Below, one piece after another: positions 33,298 through 35,492 of a stretch of DNA of 35,492 nucleotides. How positions within the stretch are numbered: position 1 is the first letter of the stretch; every line of letters starts with the position of its first letter. The notes beneath the pieces were generated by a model. That model had not been told where the DNA came from. It saw only the letters and a program-made list of their open reading frames with translations, and did not search any database. The DNA is from an uncultured Paracoccaceae bacterium (GTDB taxonomy: Bacteria; Pseudomonadota; Alphaproteobacteria; Rhodobacterales; Rhodobacteraceae). The position numbers and the translations under genes are program-made. Where the stretch lies: positions 1 to 35,492 of the forward strand of contig CAKZTM010000079.1 in the NCBI GenBank assembly GCA_937920555.1, written 5' to 3'.

Positions 33298-34118
33298 CCC
33301 AAATCCTGTTGGCTGCTGCGGGCCTGCTCGACCACCGCACTATCGGGATAGCGCACAAGCACCTCGTTGAGGGTCTGACACGCATTGTCCAACTTGCCCA
33401 ACTGCCCCAAAGACAGGCCCACACGCATCAACGCTTGTGGCGCATATGTCCCGCTGGGCTGGGCGGTAAAACTGTCCAGATAACTGCGCGCCGCTTCCTT
33501 GTGCTGACCCAAAGCCTCTTGCGCCTCGCCCATGTGGTACAGCGCCTGCGCACTCAAAGGCCCGCCGGGATAGTTGGACAAGAACTGACCGAATTGCAAA
33601 AGAGCACTGGCATAATCCCCGTCCCCAAGCGACTGAGTGGCGGTGTCAAAATCAGACTCCTCACTCACAGCCAACTCAACCGTATCTTCCGACGCCTCAG
33701 ATGCATCCGGTATGACCGAGGCCATCTCCGCCGCCCCCGCTCCGCCCAAAAGCGGCGTGTCCCCAAGGGCCGAGATATCCCCGCCCTCAAGCTCCACCAG
33801 ACGGAACTCCAGATCGCCGATGCGCCGGGTGCCGTCCTCGACAATCTGGTTGATCCGAAATGTGAGCTGCTCCACCTGACCGGTGACATCGCGCAATTCC
33901 TGCTCGATCATATCAAGCCGAAGAACCGCAGGGCCGGTCAATTGCGCATTGGCACCAGATGCGGCCTCCTGCGCCAGATCCGCACGCAGACCCTGAATTT
34001 CCGCATAAAGCTGCGTCAGCTCAGAGCGTATCTCCGCCAAACCTTCGGGATCCGCCTGCCCTTGCGCAAAGGCCAAAGACGGCAACAACATCACAACCAG
34101 ACAGATCCGAACAAACAT
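33288..34118 (-). CDS. cpoB: Tol-Pal associated periplasmic protein CpoB/YbgF
   Basis: ATG 34118 (276 residues) is chosen over a GTG at 34127 because GGAG lies 8 bases upstream of the ATG but only 1 base from the GTG. The signal peptide MFVRICLVVMLLPSLAFA is cut near residue 18. A coiled-coil N-terminal part (about 25-110, ELTQLYAEIQGLRADL, EQELRDVTGQVEQLTFRI) mediates trimer formation. A Ser/Ala/Glu-rich linker leads to TPR repeats (about 155-270: YASALLQFGQFLSNYPGGPLSAQALYHMGEAQ). CpoB links Tol-Pal action to cell-wall synthesis during division. Confidence 0.94.
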   Translation of the reverse strand: MFVRICLVVMLLPSLAFAQGQADPEGLAEIRSELTQLYAEIQGLRADLAQEAASGANAQLTGPAVLRLDMIEQELRDVTGQVEQLTFRINQIVEDGTRRIGDLEFRLVELEGGDISALGDTPLLGGAGAAEMASVIPDASEASEDTVELAVSEESDFDTATQSLGDGDYASALLQFGQFLSNYPGGPLSAQALYHMGEAQEALGQHKEAARSYLDSFTAQPSGTYAPQALMRVGLSLGQLGKLDNACQTLNEVLVRYPDSAVVEQARSSQQDLGCS

Positions 34119-34139
34119 CGCCCACACTCCAGTTCGCCC

Positions 34140-34664
34140 CTACGAGCCGATACCGCCCGCCACAACCGTCACCGCGCGGCGGTTCTTGGCCCAGCACAAT
34201 TCATCCGAGCAAATCTCCAAAGGCCGCTCTTTTCCGTATGTCACCGTCTCCATGCGATTTCCAGCGACACCGCGAGACACAAGATAGTTTTGCACCGCAC
34301 TGGCGCGTTTGGCACCAAGCCCAAGGTTGTACTCGCGCGTGCCCTGCTCATCGGCATGACCTTCAATCACGGTCGTGTATTGCGGGTTGGCGTTCAGCCA
34401 ATCGGCCTGCCCGTCCAAAATCGCGATGGCCTCGGGCGTCAATGTGGTCTGATCAACGGCGAACAAAACCCGGTCGCCCACTGCGGTGTTGAAAAACGCG
34501 ATGGAGCTTTCCTCGATCACACCGTCTGCGCCCAGCGCATTTGCACCCGCCGCTGACCCATCGGTCATGGTGTCACCACCTTTGCCAAACCCGCCAAAGC
34601 CGTTTTGACACGCTGACAGGGCCAATGCGCCCGACAACACCACTATTAATTTCGTGAGTTTCAT
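34140..34664 (-). CDS. pal: Peptidoglycan-associated lipoprotein Pal
   Basis: This 174-residue protein has lipobox LSAC (Cys19), a Gly-rich linker (QNGFGGFGKGG), then an OmpA-like domain from about 60: DQTTLTPEAIAILDGQADWL, IEGHADEQGTREYNLGLGAKRASAVQNYL and CWAKNRRAVTVV. It anchors the outer membrane to peptidoglycan and works with TolB and TolQRA in envelope constriction. Unusually, the gene upstream is not tolB; a 733-base gene-free stretch precedes it, so pal appears to have its own promoter. Downstream cpoB, tilS and ftsH keep the standard order. Confidence 0.96.
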   Translation of the reverse strand: MKLTKLIVVLSGALALSACQNGFGGFGKGGDTMTDGSAAGANALGADGVIEESSIAFFNTAVGDRVLFAVDQTTLTPEAIAILDGQADWLNANPQYTTVIEGHADEQGTREYNLGLGAKRASAVQNYLVSRGVAGNRMETVTYGKERPLEICSDELCWAKNRRAVTVVAGGIGS

Positions 34665-34723
34665 GTTCCAGTCCGCCTCATGTTTGATCCCGTCTTTGCG
34701 GGTTTTTTGCTCAAGGATCGCAT

Positions 34724-34753
34724 AGCATAAAATTGGCCCCTGTGTAAAATCAA
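34724..34753 (-). promoter_or_regulatory. Candidate sigma-70-type promoter for pal
   Basis: On the minus strand TTGATT (34753-34748) and TATGCT (34729-34724) are spaced by 18 bases, about 60 bases upstream of the pal ATG. No better -35/-10 pair is visible in this gap, and pal is the first gene of its operon here. Between the promoter and pal lies a short hairpin CCCG/CGGG (34689-34702) with a T6 run on the plus strand. Confidence 0.45.
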
Positions 34754-34993
34754 CTCTTGGCCGCTGTCACAAAGCGAAACACCACCCAATACCGCCGCTC
34801 GCAGGGCGCCTCAAACCCGGCTCCCCCCGTCCATCACAACTCCTTCACACCGGACCACACCCTCCGCGACCGGGCACCGCCTCCTCACCTCTCGATGCCC
34901 CGCAACAACTACTCCACCGCACCACCAAAACGCCCCATCGCCCGGCCACCGCCCCCTCGACGGGGGCACGCCCCCACACCTTTCAATGTTCCG

Positions 34994-35094
34994 TAGAGCG
35001 GCTCGGCTTTGCCATCAAAATAAGTAACGCCGAGCGCGTTTGAGCAAAGCGAAAGGCAGCGCTCCGGCGTTTCGACCAGAGCCGAAACGCTCTA
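34994..35094. repeat. Nested palindromic intergenic element
   Basis: The outer arms, from TAGAGCG at 34994 and ending CGCTCTA at 35094, match as inverted repeats over 17 bases with 3 mismatches. Inside them, ACGCCGAGCGC (35027-35037) pairs with GCGCTCCGGCGT (35059-35070) with one bulge. At the right end GCGTTTCG (35067-35074) and CGAAACGC (35083-35090) make an alternative 8-bp stem. The compact, multi-arm shape resembles dispersed REP/BIME-like elements; copy number cannot be judged from one window. Confidence 0.5.
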
Positions 35095-35239
35095 TATCCA
35101 TATCGGGACGAAGCTCCAAGCGACCACACCCGCGACTAACCCCCACCCCCTCCACGTTCACACATCATTAACCAAGCTTACCAAACCCTCACCGAACGCC
35201 GCCTTAACCACGCCCAACCGCTCGATTTGTCATATCGAT

Positions 35240-35272
35240 GTCATACACAAGTCATACACAAATCATACAAAA
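35240..35272. repeat. Three tandem 11-base repeats
   Basis: GTCATACACAA occurs twice in direct succession (35240-35250, 35251-35261), followed by a diverged third unit ATCATACAAAA (35262-35272). The 11-base period is about one helical turn, so a protein could bind each unit on the same face. It lies in the gap between ccoS and pal. Confidence 0.55.
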
Positions 35273-35397
35273 TGATGCCGCCCAAAATCACCGATTAACG
35301 TTTGATTCGAAACACTTTTTTGGACGCCCGCCCCAGACACCTCCAAAAACAAACCGCACCGTTCTCTCGCAGTTGCAGCAAATTCCGCCCCTCCCCG

Positions 35398-35492
35398 TCA
35401 AACGGGATCATCATCATCGATCAAGATCCGCACCGCATTGCCCTCAGGGTCATCAAACTGCTTGGATTTGATCGCCCAGAAAAACGCGGCCA
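35398..35492 (-). CDS. ccoS: cbb3-type cytochrome oxidase maturation protein CcoS, C-terminal part
   Basis: The minus strand is open from the window edge to TGA at 35400-35398. The 30 visible residues read AAFFWAIKSKQFDDPEGNAVRILID followed by DDDPV. The FFWAIKSxQFDDPEG pattern and the acidic end are characteristic of CcoS, a small one-helix membrane protein needed for cofactor insertion during cbb3 oxidase assembly. Its N-terminus lies beyond the window. In relatives it follows ccoG, ccoH and ccoI, so a high-affinity respiration cluster probably continues outside. Confidence 0.85.
   Translation of the reverse strand, partial: AAFFWAIKSKQFDDPEGNAVRILIDDDDPV

Larger units (their letters stand above)
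34665..35397. other. 733-base gene-free region with nested palindromes and tandem repeats
   Basis: No coding frame is believable. From pal outward it holds the pal leader and promoter, a strongly C-rich plus-strand stretch (34780-34990) with a stem GCCCCC/GGGGGC (34951-34967), a nested palindromic element (34994-35094), a featureless part, 11-base tandem repeats (35240-35272) and a short stretch up to the ccoS stop. The lack of tolB here suggests this is a rearrangement junction relative to relatives. Confidence 0.6.

Noticed and set aside
32853-34556. 567-codon open frame on the plus strand
   Set aside because: It is antisense to tilS, cpoB and pal, whose products are all clearly recognisable. 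The translation is Pro/Arg/His-rich with no domain, as expected from the complement of GC-rich coding DNA.
34689-34708. CCCG/CGGG hairpin followed by T6 on the plus strand
   Set aside because: It looks like a terminator, but no plus-strand gene precedes it. It lies in the leader of pal on the other strand, so I do not call it a terminator.
34757-34996. 79-codon frame in the C-rich part of the pal upstream gap
   Set aside because: It is Pro/Arg/His-rich with no ribosome site. The composition reflects C-richness of the strand and not coding.
35238-35471. 77-codon plus-strand frame at the window end
   Set aside because: It begins in the tandem repeats and overlaps ccoS on the opposite strand, which has a recognisable protein end.
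1-35492. CRISPR arrays, tRNA or rRNA genes, transposases, phage genes
   Set aside because: I scanned for these by eye and found no repeat-spacer series, cloverleaf-type sequence or recognisable mobile-element protein.

Overview
The window looks like a chromosomal segment of an alphaproteobacterium of the order Rhodobacterales (roseobacter/Rhodobacter type). The reasons are a Tad/Flp pilus locus with an OmpA-like lipoprotein in the CpaD position, pilins carrying a GAVTVDWV motif, a VPLPA-CTERM-type surface protein, the gene order pal-cpoB-tilS-ftsH, adjacent fhs and folD, and a ccoS tail. Genus cannot be fixed from the sequence alone. No rRNA, tRNA, CRISPR array, insertion sequence or phage module was recognised.

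Layout. 1-1192: end of scoA, a small unrecognised gene, and scoB (succinyl-CoA:3-ketoacid CoA-transferase), apparently one translationally coupled operon. 1191-2062 (minus): an exported spondin-domain protein with a C-terminal sorting signal and its own terminator. 2063-2337: a regulatory stretch rich in inverted and direct repeats. 2338-5374 (plus): a flippase-like membrane protein, a DprE1-like oxidase and a DprE2-like reductase. 5466-7744 (minus): a HAD-UbiA fusion downstream of a lytic transglycosylase. Together the UbiA, HAD, DprE1 and DprE2 functions can account for synthesis of polyprenyl-phosphate-D-arabinofuranose. 7745-8192 is the shared divergent control region. 8193-20045 (plus): the Tad pilus locus, with three Flp pilins, cpaB, cpaC, an OmpA-like lipoprotein, two TadE/F pseudopilins, cpaE/tadZ, cpaF/tadA, tadB, tadC, two TPR lipoproteins and the prepilin peptidase.

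20032-21699 (minus): a large membrane protein with GT-C glycosyltransferase features, tail to tail with the peptidase. 21801-23905 (plus): an AAA+ ATPase coupled to a hydroxyisobutyrate-dehydrogenase-like protein. 23945-27177 (plus): the Lhr-like ligase-associated helicase and PdeM nuclease pair. 27174-29749 (minus): folD and fhs, C1-folate enzymes. 30003-34664 (minus): ftsH, tilS, cpoB and pal. 34665-35397: a 733-base gene-free stretch with a nested palindromic element and 11-base tandem repeats. 35398-35492 (minus): the end of ccoS.

The most interesting reading is that the arabinose-donor genes and the GT-C protein, which bracket the Tad locus, form a pilus (or envelope) arabinosylation system. 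This would parallel the D-arabinofuranose modification of type IV pilins known from some Pseudomonas aeruginosa strains, but on a Flp/Tad pilus. This is an inference from family recognition and gene neighbourhood.
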